NCBI GenBank assembly: GCA_934317005.1
Contig: CAKREB010000004.1
Span: 142,614 to 206,613, forward strand
Source: an uncultured Lachnospiraceae bacterium
GTDB taxonomy: Bacteria; Bacillota; Clostridia; Lachnospirales; Lachnospiraceae
Reading direction: 5' to 3'
Length of the DNA stretch: 64,000 nt
Shown: positions 26,760-35,376 of the stretch, one piece after another
How positions within the stretch are numbered: the first letter of the stretch is position 1
How the letters are laid out: every line of letters begins with the position of its first letter
The notes under the pieces: model-generated
What the model was told of the DNA's origin: nothing
The model's database searches: none
Seen by the model: only the letters and a program-made list of their open reading frames with translations
Made by a program: the position numbers and the translations under genes

Positions 26760-26850
26760 TGTGAAAAATAAGATTTTACACAAAAATGCAAAAAAGAATC
26801 AGTTTTATCACAAAATGTGCCGCAAAATGCGGTAGAATGGAGGATTTACT

Positions 26851-29202
26851 ATGAGAAAGAGTAAAAAGAAAATGGCAGCGATCGGACTTACCTGTGTATT
26901 GGCATCCGGTTTATTACTTGGTAGTGTAGAATATGCTTCTCATACATTTGCAGCAACAAAGGTTGCAGCTGCAGGAGTGCAGTTAGTTGCAGAGAAGGTT
27001 GCTGATAATACAAAAGAAACACAGAACGCATCAGATGTAAGTAAGGAAGAAACCGTATACGTTACAATGGATGCTGCTGGTGCAAAGCAGAGCGTTGTTG
27101 TATCTGACTGGTTAAAAAATTCCGGAGTGAACGGTACATTAAAGGATGTGTCAGACTTAACAGATATTCAGAACACAAAAGGAAATGAAAAGTTTACACA
27201 GGATGGAAGCAATGTAACATGGGATACTGCTGATAAGGACATCTATTATCAGGGAACGACAGACAAAGAGCTTCCGGTTGGCGTAGAGATTGAATATGAA
27301 TTAGATGGTAAAAAGGTTGAGCCAAAGGATCTGATCGGCAAGAGCGGAAAGCTTAAGATGACACTGCATTATACCAATACAGCAAAGCAGACGGTTAAGG
27401 TCGGTGGAGAAAAGAAAGAAGTTTACACACCATTTCTTATGGCAACCGGCATGATTCTTCCGGTAGAGAAGTTTACAAATGTATCCATTGATAATGGACA
27501 GGTGCTTTCTGAAGGAGAAAATGACATTATTATGGCATATGGAATGCCGGGCTTAAAGGAAAGTCTGAATCTGGATGACATTGATTTTGGCGATGATGTA
27601 GATGTTGATCTGGATGACATCAAGGATAAGGTCACAGATACTGTTACAATTACAGCAGATGTGAAGGACTTCGAATTAGGTCAGACATATACGATGGCAA
27701 CCTCTGATATTTTTAAGGATATCGACTTAGGCAAGGTTTCTGACACAAACGATCTGGAAGATAAAATGGATGACTTAAAGGATGCGGCAAATGAACTGGT
27801 AGACGGTTCTGATAAGATTCAGAGTAATCTGAATAAGTTAGATGATAACTTTAACACATACTCTGATGCAATCGATACATTAAATGACAGTGTAAAGACA
27901 TTGGATGATGGAAGTCAGAAGATTAATAAAGCGACAGATAAATATACAAAGTCAGCAGATAAGTTGCTTGGTGCCGTCAATACTTATACAGATGGTGCTA
28001 AGACATTTGCAAAGAGCACAAAGAAATATACAAAGAATACCAAAAAGCTGATTGACGGTGTAGGTCAGTTGTATTCTGCAAGCTCAAAGTTCCCTACATC
28101 TTATAAGGAATTTGATGAGAAGTTAGATGCTTATACAACCGGTGTCAATACACTTCTTTCAGAAGAAAACATGACAAGCCTGACAGGTGCCGCAAAGACA
28201 TTAAAGAACGGTGTAGAAACTGTTGACAATGGCTTAAAGCAGGTTCAGGCAGGTGTAAAGACGATCAGTGAAGGTGCAAGTGCATTGGATTCACAGAAGG
28301 AAAATGCAGATACCTGCATTCAGGCTCTGAGTGCTATGCAGAAGCAGTATGAAGCATTGGCAGCTTCCGAGTCAGATGCTACAAAGAAAGCGCAGTATCA
28401 GCAGATGGCACAGGCAGCAGCAGGTTCTATCGCATACATGCAGGGTGCAGAAAAGTTAGCTTCTTCCATCGCAGCAAGCACAAACGGAACATCTGATGGA
28501 GAACTCGATGGCAATGGAGCAAAGGATCTGGCAGCAGCGTTGGCTCAGATTGAAGCTGCAACAAATACCGAGTCAAAGGAACAGAATCTTTATACCGGTT
28601 TAGAGCAGTTAGGACAGAGCGCTGATTTGATCGCACAGAACGCAGAAACCTTAAGAGGCTACAAGGAGCCTTTGATGACAGCAAGCACAACGATCAAAGA
28701 GAGCATTTCAACCATTACTTCTAAGTTGGATCTGATCTATAAGAATGGAAAGCTGTTAACTGCAAATAATAAGAAATTAGAAAGCGCAGCCGATGCGATT
28801 TCATCTAACGCAGGTCTGATCAAGAAGAATAGTAAGAAACTGACAGCTTCCAGTGGAACATTCCGCAAAGCTACAAAGAGTCTGGCAACAGGAACAGGTA
28901 AGCTTGTCAGCGGTGTTAAGACATTGGTGACATCTACCGATAAGGTATCTGATGGTATTGGAAAGCTGGCAGATGGTGCTGTTGATCTGTACGATGGCAT
29001 GAAGACCTTTAAGAAGGACGGAACAGATAAGATTACAGATACGATCAGTGATCTGTTAGATAACAGTACAGATCTGGAAGACAGAGTAAAGGCACTTGAT
29101 AAAGCATCTAAAAACTATACATCATTCTCCGGTGTATCGGATGAAATGTCAGGAAGCGTGAAGTTTATTATGACAACGGAAGAGTTAAAGGCAGACGAAT
29201 AA
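26851..29202 (+). CDS. Exported YhgE/Pip-like protein with XXXLXXG heptad repeats
   Basis: A 783-residue protein with an N-terminal signal peptide (about residues 1-35, LTCVLASGLLLGSVEYASHTFA). A beta-rich domain (about 60-310) is followed by a very long helical region with repeats of the XXXLXXG type, such as LNDSVKTLDDGSQKINKATD and GKLADGAVDLYDGMKTF. This is the pattern of YhgE/Pip-family proteins, but the C-terminal multi-helix membrane domain of full-length members is missing, so it is entirely extracytoplasmic. Its position between an MMPL pump and TetR suggests a periplasmic-side adaptor for the pump. The spacing to the MMPL gene is 91 bp; GGAGG precedes ATG 26851. Confidence 0.75.
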   Translation: MRKSKKKMAAIGLTCVLASGLLLGSVEYASHTFAATKVAAAGVQLVAEKVADNTKETQNASDVSKEETVYVTMDAAGAKQSVVVSDWLKNSGVNGTLKDVSDLTDIQNTKGNEKFTQDGSNVTWDTADKDIYYQGTTDKELPVGVEIEYELDGKKVEPKDLIGKSGKLKMTLHYTNTAKQTVKVGGEKKEVYTPFLMATGMILPVEKFTNVSIDNGQVLSEGENDIIMAYGMPGLKESLNLDDIDFGDDVDVDLDDIKDKVTDTVTITADVKDFELGQTYTMATSDIFKDIDLGKVSDTNDLEDKMDDLKDAANELVDGSDKIQSNLNKLDDNFNTYSDAIDTLNDSVKTLDDGSQKINKATDKYTKSADKLLGAVNTYTDGAKTFAKSTKKYTKNTKKLIDGVGQLYSASSKFPTSYKEFDEKLDAYTTGVNTLLSEENMTSLTGAAKTLKNGVETVDNGLKQVQAGVKTISEGASALDSQKENADTCIQALSAMQKQYEALAASESDATKKAQYQQMAQAAAGSIAYMQGAEKLASSIAASTNGTSDGELDGNGAKDLAAALAQIEAATNTESKEQNLYTGLEQLGQSADLIAQNAETLRGYKEPLMTASTTIKESISTITSKLDLIYKNGKLLTANNKKLESAADAISSNAGLIKKNSKKLTASSGTFRKATKSLATGTGKLVSGVKTLVTSTDKVSDGIGKLADGAVDLYDGMKTFKKDGTDKITDTISDLLDNSTDLEDRVKALDKASKNYTSFSGVSDEMSGSVKFIMTTEELKADE

Positions 29203-29218
29203 TAAACGACAATTTGGA

Positions 29219-29254
29219 TGCAGATACAGCAGATAGAAAAAAGCTGTATCTGCA
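29219..29254 (+). repeat. Perfect 12-bp hairpin between the heptad-repeat gene and tetR
   Basis: TGCAGATACAGC (29219-29230) pairs with GCTGTATCTGCA (29243-29254) around a 12-nt loop. There is no T run, and it ends three bases before the AAAGGAG of the TetR gene, so it may act as an mRNA stabiliser or translational control element. Confidence 0.6.
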
Positions 29255-29272
29255 GGTAAAGGAGCGGTACGA

Positions 29273-29911
29273 TTGGGCAAGATCGAGGACAAGAAAAGAC
29301 AGAAAAAAGCGGCTTTGTTATCCGCAGCCTACAAACTATTTACGGAAAAAGGAATTGATAATACCTCGGTTTCTGAAATCGTAAAAGAGGCGAAAATGGC
29401 AAAAGGAACCTTTTATTTATACTTTAAGGATAAATACGAGGTGCAGGATTGCCTGATCGCTACACAGGCAAACCGCGTATTTGAGCGTGCAAATCTGGAA
29501 TTAAATAATCTTTTGGTAGAGCAGCATTTTGAATCGGTTGAAGAATGCGTTATTCTTTTAGTAGATGCCGTGATCAACCAGTTAAAGGATAATCCAAGTC
29601 TGTTACGCTTTATTTCCAAGAATCTGAGCTGGGGCGTATTTTCCAATATGCGTATCGTAGATCTGGACAATCGAAACTGTATGGATATCTTTGACTCTTT
29701 GCTTCAGATGTCAAAGAAAAAGTATCGTCAGAAGGAGCTTATGATCTTTATGATCGTTGAGTTAGTCAATGCTACCTGCTATAATGTGATACTTAATCAT
29801 GTCCCGGTTGAAATCGATGAGCTAAAGAAAGATCTGTATCAGACCATACGTAGCATTCTGCATCAGTTTGAATCTGTTGAAAGTGATAAAAAGACCGCTG
29901 TAGCGTGCTAA
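29273..29911 (+). CDS. TetR-family transcriptional regulator
   Basis: A 212-residue regulator. The N-terminal helix-turn-helix reads ALLSAAYKLFTEKGIDNTSV, then SEIVKEAKMAKGTFYLYFKDK, typical of TetR/AcrR. The C-terminal ligand domain (about residues 70-205) is variable. The start is TTG 29273 with AAAGGAG at 29258-29264, eight bases upstream; no ATG is positioned as well. It ends the operon of the MMPL pump and heptad-repeat protein, and the twin TGAC-N5-GTCA palindromes at the operon promoter are the likely operators. Autoregulation by a lipid or toxic amphiphile is inferred. Confidence 0.9.
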   Translation: MGKIEDKKRQKKAALLSAAYKLFTEKGIDNTSVSEIVKEAKMAKGTFYLYFKDKYEVQDCLIATQANRVFERANLELNNLLVEQHFESVEECVILLVDAVINQLKDNPSLLRFISKNLSWGVFSNMRIVDLDNRNCMDIFDSLLQMSKKKYRQKELMIFMIVELVNATCYNVILNHVPVEIDELKKDLYQTIRSILHQFESVESDKKTAVAC

Positions 29912-29930
29912 AAAAGATATAGTGGAAGGA

Positions 29931-29990
29931 AACATCTCTTTGTGATAAGATGAGTAAGGCAGTCATAAAAAGCAAAGAGGTGTTTTTTTT
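29931..29990 (+). terminator. Terminator-like hairpin overlapping the hydE-like ribosome site
   Basis: AACATCTCTTTG (29931-29942) pairs with CAAAGAGGTGTT (29973-29984; one G:U) and is followed by a run of T to 29990, immediately before the ATG. The 3' arm contains the AGAGG Shine-Dalgarno of the next gene, so terminator and ribosome site overlap. The loop is 30 nt. Confidence 0.55.
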
Positions 29991-31019
29991 ATGGGAAAAT
30001 GTATGGATCAGTTTGTCAATAAGCTGATGGCATTGGGAAATCTGGAAAAAGAAGAATTTATCGAGCTGTTGAGATTCCGCAACGTAGAAACAACGGAATA
30101 TATCAATGAATTGGCGCGGGTAGTACGCACAAAGCAGAAAAAAGATGCTGTTCAGATATGGGGAAGAATCCCTATCAGTAGTTTTTGTAAATTTGATTGT
30201 AAGATGTGTGGCATACGACGGGGAAACCAGTTTGCAGGAAGATATCGCATGGAACAGGAGCTGGTGCTAGAGTGCTGCAAAGAATTTGAAAGACAGGGAA
30301 TCCATACATTTTTATTAGAAAGTGGAGATGACGTTTATTATGACCGAAAGCGTGGTGCAGCACTGATTAAGGCAGTCAGAGAAGCATTTCCGGATAGCAG
30401 GGTGGTATTAGCTTTGGGGGAAAAGACAGAGGAAACATATCAGGCGTGGCATCAGGCAGGAGCAGACAGCTATATTTTACGACATGGAAGTGCGGATGAA
30501 ATCCATTTTAAAAGGATCTATCCATCCAATATGTCGCAGCTACTCAGAAGGCAGAGTCTGTGGCAGCTACAGGGAGCAGGGTATCGCACCGGAACAGGTT
30601 TCTTAGTAGGCATCCCGTATCAGACGATAGATAATGTCTGGAAAGATCTTCAGTTTATGAAAGTGTTTGAACCGGCAATCGTGGATATTGGTGCCTTTTT
30701 GCCGGCATTACATACGACGTTTGAGCGGGAGCGGAGTGGCAATGGGGAGATGACACTATATCTTTTGGCAATTATGCGGCTGATGCTTCCAAATGCAGAG
30801 ATCATTGCCAGTCCTACCTTAGACTGTGTGCTAAGAGATGGAAGAATACGGGCATTTCAGGCGGGAGCTGATGTGTTAGTTGTTGATCTTAAAGAAGAGG
30901 TCATTATGCAGAATTACCGGGTATATGAGCCAAAAAACGGGCGTCAGTATCTGCCACCGGATCAGATAGACACATTTAAGACAGAACTACAGGCGCAGGG
31001 AGTGGAGCATTTTATATAG
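29991..31019 (+). CDS. hydE: HydE-like radical SAM protein
   Basis: A 342-residue radical SAM protein. The cluster motif is CKFDCKMCG (CX3CX2C) followed by IRRGNQFAGRYRM, the RYR signature of the HydE/BioB-like subgroup, and later FLVGIPYQT. HydE helps build the di-iron subcluster of [FeFe] hydrogenase. The related PylB branch or another HydE paralogue cannot be excluded, since HydF, HydG and a hydrogenase are not in the window. Its ribosome site AGAGG (29976-29980) is ten bases from ATG and lies inside the 3' arm of a terminator-like hairpin. It is followed by a response-regulator-like gene 26 bp downstream. Confidence 0.75.
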   Translation: MGKCMDQFVNKLMALGNLEKEEFIELLRFRNVETTEYINELARVVRTKQKKDAVQIWGRIPISSFCKFDCKMCGIRRGNQFAGRYRMEQELVLECCKEFERQGIHTFLLESGDDVYYDRKRGAALIKAVREAFPDSRVVLALGEKTEETYQAWHQAGADSYILRHGSADEIHFKRIYPSNMSQLLRRQSLWQLQGAGYRTGTGFLVGIPYQTIDNVWKDLQFMKVFEPAIVDIGAFLPALHTTFERERSGNGEMTLYLLAIMRLMLPNAEIIASPTLDCVLRDGRIRAFQAGADVLVVDLKEEVIMQNYRVYEPKNGRQYLPPDQIDTFKTELQAQGVEHFI

Positions 31020-31045
31020 TGGCAGCCTGCATGTCGAGGGGGAAG

Positions 31046-31714
31046 ATGGAAATACAGAAAAGATTTATCGCAGCATATGATGAAGATATCGGCTGGTGTG
31101 AACAGCTTCGAAGAGAGCTTCAAAAGGAAGGCATTGGATTGGAAGAAATGGAGTCTGTGCAGGAGCTTGCGCAATACAGTGAAAAGACAGAAAAAAAGAA
31201 AATAGAAGTAATCCTTGTGTCAGATATGGCTATGGCACAAAAAATCTGTAAAAACGTCACCATTCCGGTTATTTTTATGGATGGTATGCAGGACGACGGC
31301 AGAGAATTGGAAGCTTTTTCGATAGGAGCATCCGATTATATCAGCAAAGAAAAGAAGCTTGATATCTGCATGGCGAGGATTGGACGGTATCTTCTAAGAA
31401 AAGAACCGTGTATCAGAAGCAACACTGCCTATCCGGATATTTATGAAGAACTTGAAAAGCAAAAACTCTGGATTGGTGAGAAAGAACTTCGCCTTACTCC
31501 AAAGGAAAGCAGATTGATGAAACTTTTTCTTGAACAAAAAGGCCAAATCCTGACAAGAACAGATATTTTAGCTGAAAATGCATCAGTAAGAAGAAGTAAG
31601 AACAGCCGCTCGGTAGATATGCTGATCACACAGCTTAGAAAAAAACTAAAGGATACCTCATATCAGATCATCAGTATCTATGGAAAGGGGTATGTATTGG
31701 AAAAGAGAGAATGA
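31046..31714 (+). CDS. Atypical OmpR-type response regulator
   Basis: A 222-residue protein with a divergent receiver domain and an intact winged-helix DNA-binding domain (SRSVDMLITQLRKKLKD, YGKGYVLEK). In the receiver the acidic pair is recognisable (AAYDEDIGW) and a Lys is kept (GASDYISKEKK), but the acceptor strand reads IEVILVSDMAMA and the conserved Thr/Ser is replaced (IPVIFMDG). Standard phosphorylation is therefore doubtful. ATG 31046 has GAGGGGG just upstream; GTG 31019 and ATG 31031 are weaker. No kinase is adjacent. It follows the HydE-like gene closely, so both are probably co-transcribed. Its stop lies inside the terminator hairpin. Confidence 0.7.
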   Translation: MEIQKRFIAAYDEDIGWCEQLRRELQKEGIGLEEMESVQELAQYSEKTEKKKIEVILVSDMAMAQKICKNVTIPVIFMDGMQDDGRELEAFSIGASDYISKEKKLDICMARIGRYLLRKEPCIRSNTAYPDIYEELEKQKLWIGEKELRLTPKESRLMKLFLEQKGQILTRTDILAENASVRRSKNSRSVDMLITQLRKKLKDTSYQIISIYGKGYVLEKRE

Positions 31715-31737
31715 CGCGCATTCTCTCTTTCTTTTTT
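31701..31737. terminator. Terminator between the regulator and asnS (convergent)
   Basis: GAGAGAATG/CATTCTCTC (31705-31713 with 31719-31727), loop ACGCG, then a T-rich tract on the plus strand. The regulator's stop codon is within the stem. On the minus strand a short T run follows, so it may serve asnS too. Confidence 0.75.
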
Positions 31738-31749
31738 ATAAAATATATA

Positions 31750-33141
31750 TTATAGCTGGCAATTTCCGACAGTGCGTGGAAATGGAAGTACATCGCGGAT
31801 ATTGGTGATGCCGGTCAGATACATGACGCAGCGTTCAAAGCCAAGACCAAAGCCGGCATGGCGTGCAGTGCCATATTTTCGAAGATCGGTATAAAAAGCG
31901 TAATCTTTTGGATTCATTCCGTTTTCCTGTATTCTCTGCAGCAAAAGCTCGTAATCGTCTTCGCGCTGACTGCCACCGATGATCTCGCCAATTCCGGGAA
32001 CCAGACAGTCCATAGCGGCAACGGTCTTTTTGTCATCGTTTAGTTTCATATAAAATGCTTTGATTTCCTTTGGATAATCCGTGACAAATACAGGACGCTT
32101 GAAGATTTGTTCCGTCAGATAGCGTTCATGCTCTGTCTGCAGATCACATCCCCATTCTACCTTGTATTTAAAGCTGTCATTGTGAGGCTTTAAAAGTTCG
32201 ATCGCTTCCGTATAAGTGATATGTCCAAATTCGGAGTGAAGCACATGATTTAGGCGCTCTAACAGTCCCTTATCAACAAACTGATTGAAAAATTGCAGTT
32301 CTTCCTTCGCATGTTCCATAACATAAGAAATGATATATTTTAACATGTCTTCTGCAATCTGCATGTCATCGTTTAAATCAGCAAAAGCCATCTCTGGTTC
32401 GATCATCCAAAATTCTGCTGCGTGTCTTGTAGTGTTTGAATTTTCTGCACGGAATGTAGGCCCAAAAGTGTAGATATTTTGAAACGCCATCGCATAGGTT
32501 TCTCCATTGAGCTGTCCGCTGACCGTAAGATTTACTTCCTTTCCAAAGAAATCCTGTGAGTAGTCTATTGTACCGTCTGAATTGAAAGGAGGGTGTGCCA
32601 TGTCTAAGGTAGTAAGCTGGAACATTTCGCCGGCACCTTCGCAGTCGCTTCCAGTGATAATTGGTGTATGCACGTATACAAAATCACGTTCCTGAAAGAA
32701 TTTGTGAATGGCATAGGCAATCAGTGAGCGCACACGAAAAACTGCCTGAAAGGTGTTGGTACGTGGACGCAGATGCGGAATCGTGCGAAGATATTCCATC
32801 GTATGACGTTTTTTCTGCAGCGGATAATCAGGGGTGGATGTTCCTTCTATAGTGATATGCGTTGCCTGAATCTCAAAAGGCTGCTTTGCCTGTGGGGTTT
32901 CTACAAGAGTACCTGTCACTATCAGAGAAGAACTGATGTTAAGCTTGCGGATTTCATTGAAGTTTGGTAAAGAATCATCAAAAACAATCTGAAGTGGTGT
33001 AAAAAAGGTGCCATCATTTAATGTGATAAATCCAAAGCTTTTGGAATCGCGGATATTGCGTATCCATCCACATACGGTGACTTCTTTGTTTATATAGTCT
33101 TGTGGGGTTGCAAAAAGTGATTTTATGTGGGTATATTTCAT
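31750..33141 (-). CDS. asnS: Asparaginyl-tRNA synthetase
   Basis: A 463-residue class IIb synthetase. The N-terminal OB-fold (about residues 15-105; VTVCGWIRNIRDSKSFGFI) binds the anticodon. Catalytic motif 2 contains FRAENSNTTRHAAEFW and motif 3 GFGLGFERCVMYLTG. The AsnRS rather than AspRS assignment rests on the TRHAAEFWMIEPE segment and the overall length. ATG at 33141 has GGAGG nine bases upstream; the longer TTG start at 33156 overlaps that site. A minus-strand promoter (TTGACG, complement 33251-33256; AATACT, complement 33228-33233; 17-bp spacer) lies about 90 bp upstream. No T-box was seen. Confidence 0.95.
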   Translation of the reverse strand: MKYTHIKSLFATPQDYINKEVTVCGWIRNIRDSKSFGFITLNDGTFFTPLQIVFDDSLPNFNEIRKLNISSSLIVTGTLVETPQAKQPFEIQATHITIEGTSTPDYPLQKKRHTMEYLRTIPHLRPRTNTFQAVFRVRSLIAYAIHKFFQERDFVYVHTPIITGSDCEGAGEMFQLTTLDMAHPPFNSDGTIDYSQDFFGKEVNLTVSGQLNGETYAMAFQNIYTFGPTFRAENSNTTRHAAEFWMIEPEMAFADLNDDMQIAEDMLKYIISYVMEHAKEELQFFNQFVDKGLLERLNHVLHSEFGHITYTEAIELLKPHNDSFKYKVEWGCDLQTEHERYLTEQIFKRPVFVTDYPKEIKAFYMKLNDDKKTVAAMDCLVPGIGEIIGGSQREDDYELLLQRIQENGMNPKDYAFYTDLRKYGTARHAGFGLGFERCVMYLTGITNIRDVLPFPRTVGNCQL

Positions 33142-33227
33142 AAGATCATCCTCCAAAATATAAATAGTAGTAATGAAAAAGCGGCATAAAAAATCCGATA
33201 AAAATCTGCCTTTTCAATGCCTTTCTT

Positions 33228-33256
33228 AGTATTCCCTATTTTTTTTAATACGTCAA
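33228..33256 (-). promoter_or_regulatory. Promoter of asnS
   Basis: On the minus strand, -35 TTGACG (33251-33256) and -10 AATACT (33228-33233), 17-bp spacer. Confidence 0.5.
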
Positions 33257-33281
33257 GGGGGGGAAAAGCAATTTATCATGG

Positions 33282-33310
33282 TTGACAATAAAATTTAATC
33301 ATAATATATT
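33282..33310 (+). promoter_or_regulatory. Promoter of the pseudo-receiver regulator
   Basis: TTGACA (33282-33287) and TATATT (33305-33310), 17-bp spacer; near consensus. Confidence 0.75.
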
Positions 33311-33359
33311 ATAAATGTAGATAGGAAAAGAGAGTATAAAGGTAGGGAGATTAAAATTT

Positions 33360-34154
33360 ATGAAAACAATTCTTGTTGAGGAGAGTTTGAAGGTAGCAGG
33401 CACATTTGAAGCAATGGTACAGCAGATACCGGAAGTGCATATGATCGGCAGCTTTCAGAATGACTGGAGTGTGCTGCGCTTTATGGAACACAACGCAGTA
33501 GATCTGGTGGTGGTTGAAGCTGATGCAAAAAAAGCGGACGGCATGTTTTTAGCAAAATATTTGCGAAAACAGTATCCTGATGTGATGGTGATTGTCATTT
33601 CGGATACAGCTGATTATGCGATGGAAGCGTTTCAGATTCATGCAGCGGCATATCTGTTAAAGCCATATACGAAAGAAGAGTTTGCGTATGCGGTTGACTC
33701 AGCGTGTCTTTTATCCAAGCGGAAAAAGAAAGGTGTTTTTGTTAAGACATTTGGACATTTTGATGTATTTGTCAACAATACGCCTATTATGTTTCGAAGC
33801 GGAAAGGCGAAGGAGCTTTTGGCACTGTTAGTGGACAGGCAGGGAGGCACGGTCAGTACAGACCAGATTATCTGTGCGTTGTGGGAGGAACGTCCTAACG
33901 ATGAAGCAACGCAGAGCCTGTGCAGTAAGGTCTGTAAGGGACTGTACAGGGAATTGACAGAATATGGCATTCAGGATATGTTTGTCACCAATCATGGAAG
34001 CAGAAGGGTAAATGTTGATCTGTTTGAGTGCGATCTGTATCAGTTTCTGGAAGGAAAAGAGCATGCCAGACGTCAGTTTGTGGGAGATTATCTGTTAGAC
34101 TACAGCTGGGCAGAGGAACGTATGGGACAGTTGAATCATTATCTGCTTTCTTAA
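33360..34154 (+). CDS. Pseudo-receiver transcriptional regulator with winged-helix domain
   Basis: A 264-residue regulator. The receiver-like domain (about residues 1-120) has lost the usual acidic residues: the N-terminus is TILVEESLKV instead of a DD pair, and the acceptor position in DLVVVEADAKKADG is Glu. The later Ser (VIVISDTADYAMEAF) and the Lys (AYLLKPYTKEEF) remain. A Glu at this site can mimic a phosphorylated state, so the protein may be constitutively active (inference). The C-terminal domain (about residues 128-260) is an OmpR/SARP-type winged helix (FGHFDVFVNNTPIMFRSGKA, ELLALLVDRQGG). It lies immediately upstream of spo0A with its own near-consensus promoter; targets are unknown. 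Confidence 0.7.
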   Translation: MKTILVEESLKVAGTFEAMVQQIPEVHMIGSFQNDWSVLRFMEHNAVDLVVVEADAKKADGMFLAKYLRKQYPDVMVIVISDTADYAMEAFQIHAAAYLLKPYTKEEFAYAVDSACLLSKRKKKGVFVKTFGHFDVFVNNTPIMFRSGKAKELLALLVDRQGGTVSTDQIICALWEERPNDEATQSLCSKVCKGLYRELTEYGIQDMFVTNHGSRRVNVDLFECDLYQFLEGKEHARRQFVGDYLLDYSWAEERMGQLNHYLLS

Positions 34155-34355
34155 ACTATGAAGGATACATAATATACAGAGATGTATGCTTTGATTAAAT
34201 GTTAAAAACAGGCGAAATGTGAGTGCAAATGAGGAAGAAAAACATTGTTTTCGGCATTATAAGGTCTTTTTTTGGAAAAATAATATCGAAATTCCATCTG
34301 AATTCCATTTCACTTCCGTTATTGTTCCATGAACAGGGATATAATAGAAAAAAAG

Positions 34356-34423
34356 TTGCAAGAAATTGCAATATGCGCTCAAAAGGCGCAATAGTATAAA
34401 AGGGTGATGCTGCGAGAGCAGCA
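34356..34423 (+). promoter_or_regulatory. Hairpin-rich leader of spo0A
   Basis: Three small hairpins precede the spo0A ribosome site: TTGCAA-GAAA-TTGCAA (34356-34371), TGCGC-N7-GCGCA (34374-34390) and TGCTGC-GAGA-GCAGCA (34408-34423). Two have GNRA tetraloops. The last ends four bases before GGGAGG. A TATAAT lies at 34340-34345 without a convincing -35. Confidence 0.5.
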
Positions 34424-34436
34424 GAAGGGAGGAAAA

Positions 34437-35291
34437 ATGAATACAGTTGGGATGCGGGTGATTATCGCAGACAATAATTTACAGGATCGAGAAAGCAAGC
34501 AAAAAACAATGGCAAGTATGGGGATGGAAGTGATCTTAGCGACCGGAAACGGGAGTAAGGCACTGGAAGCAATACGTTCAGAAAAACCGGATATTGTGGT
34601 AATGGACATGATTCTGCCGGGGATTGACGGGATTGGTATTTTAGAGGAGATCAATCAGGCAGACTACATATTAAAAAAGCCAATCTTTATTATTGAAACA
34701 GCATTGCGAATGGAAAATCTTGTAGATGAAGCGATACAGGCCGGTGCGGATTATTATATGATGAAGCCCGTTTCCAATACGATGCTTATTAAGCGGATGG
34801 CACAACTGATGCACAAAAATGATGCAGAAAAAACAAAGATGCAGACGGTCGTTTGCAATGAAATACCAAAGGAGAGAGAAAAAGAGAATAAAGAGCACAG
34901 AAATATGTCAGAGGGATGTTCTTTTTGCGGAGATTTGGAGATTGATGTAACCAATATCCTGTTAGAGATAGGCATTCCGGCACATATTAAGGGGTATCAA
35001 TATATCAGGGAAGGTATTGTAATGGCGTTTTATGACAGAAATATGCTGCATTATATTACTAAATTTCTGTATCCTGCGATCGCTAAGAAGTACAAGACAA
35101 CAGCAAGTAGTGTAGAACGTACCATCCGTCATGCGATTGAAGTGGCATGGCGCCGGGGAAATATTGATACCTTAGAGGAAGTATTTGGTAATACCGTCTG
35201 CGCCGGAAAGGGAAAGCCGACCAATTCAGAATTTATGGCACTTTTAACGGACAAGCTTCGTCTGGAATACCGTGCGCGCAGTGCATCATAA
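34437..35291 (+). CDS. spo0A: Sporulation master regulator Spo0A
   Basis: A 284-residue response regulator. The receiver domain has ADNNLQ in place of the typical DD cluster region, the phospho-acceptor Asp in IVVMDMILPGIDG, Thr in FIIETALRME and Lys in YYMMKPVSN. A linker leads to the Spo0A-specific DNA-binding domain (about residues 170-284), with ASSVERTIRHAIEVAWRRGN (the recognition and sigma-A contact region) and GKPTNSEFMALLTDKLR. This domain is diagnostic. ATG 34437 has GGGAGG five bases upstream. The usual neighbour spoIVB is not present; a pseudo-receiver regulator precedes it instead. The gene shows the organism belongs to the endospore-forming Clostridia, though sporulation itself is not proven. 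Confidence 0.96.
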   Translation: MNTVGMRVIIADNNLQDRESKQKTMASMGMEVILATGNGSKALEAIRSEKPDIVVMDMILPGIDGIGILEEINQADYILKKPIFIIETALRMENLVDEAIQAGADYYMMKPVSNTMLIKRMAQLMHKNDAEKTKMQTVVCNEIPKEREKENKEHRNMSEGCSFCGDLEIDVTNILLEIGIPAHIKGYQYIREGIVMAFYDRNMLHYITKFLYPAIAKKYKTTASSVERTIRHAIEVAWRRGNIDTLEEVFGNTVCAGKGKPTNSEFMALLTDKLRLEYRARSAS

Positions 35292-35323
35292 AAGCATTTG
35301 AGGCAGAAGATCTTTTGGAAGAA

Positions 35324-35376
35324 AACTTGACGCTAATTCTTATTTCATGTATTATGGTAAATGTTGGCGTCAAGTT
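35324..35376 (+). promoter_or_regulatory. Citrate synthase promoter inside a widely spaced dyad
   Basis: The -35 TTGACG (35327-35332) and -10 TATTAT (35350-35355), 17-bp spacer, lie between perfect 10-bp inverted arms AACTTGACGC (35324-35333) and GCGTCAAGTT (35367-35376). The arms are 43 bp apart centre to centre, four helical turns, so a repressor could bind both. Only the right arm would be transcribed. Confidence 0.65.
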
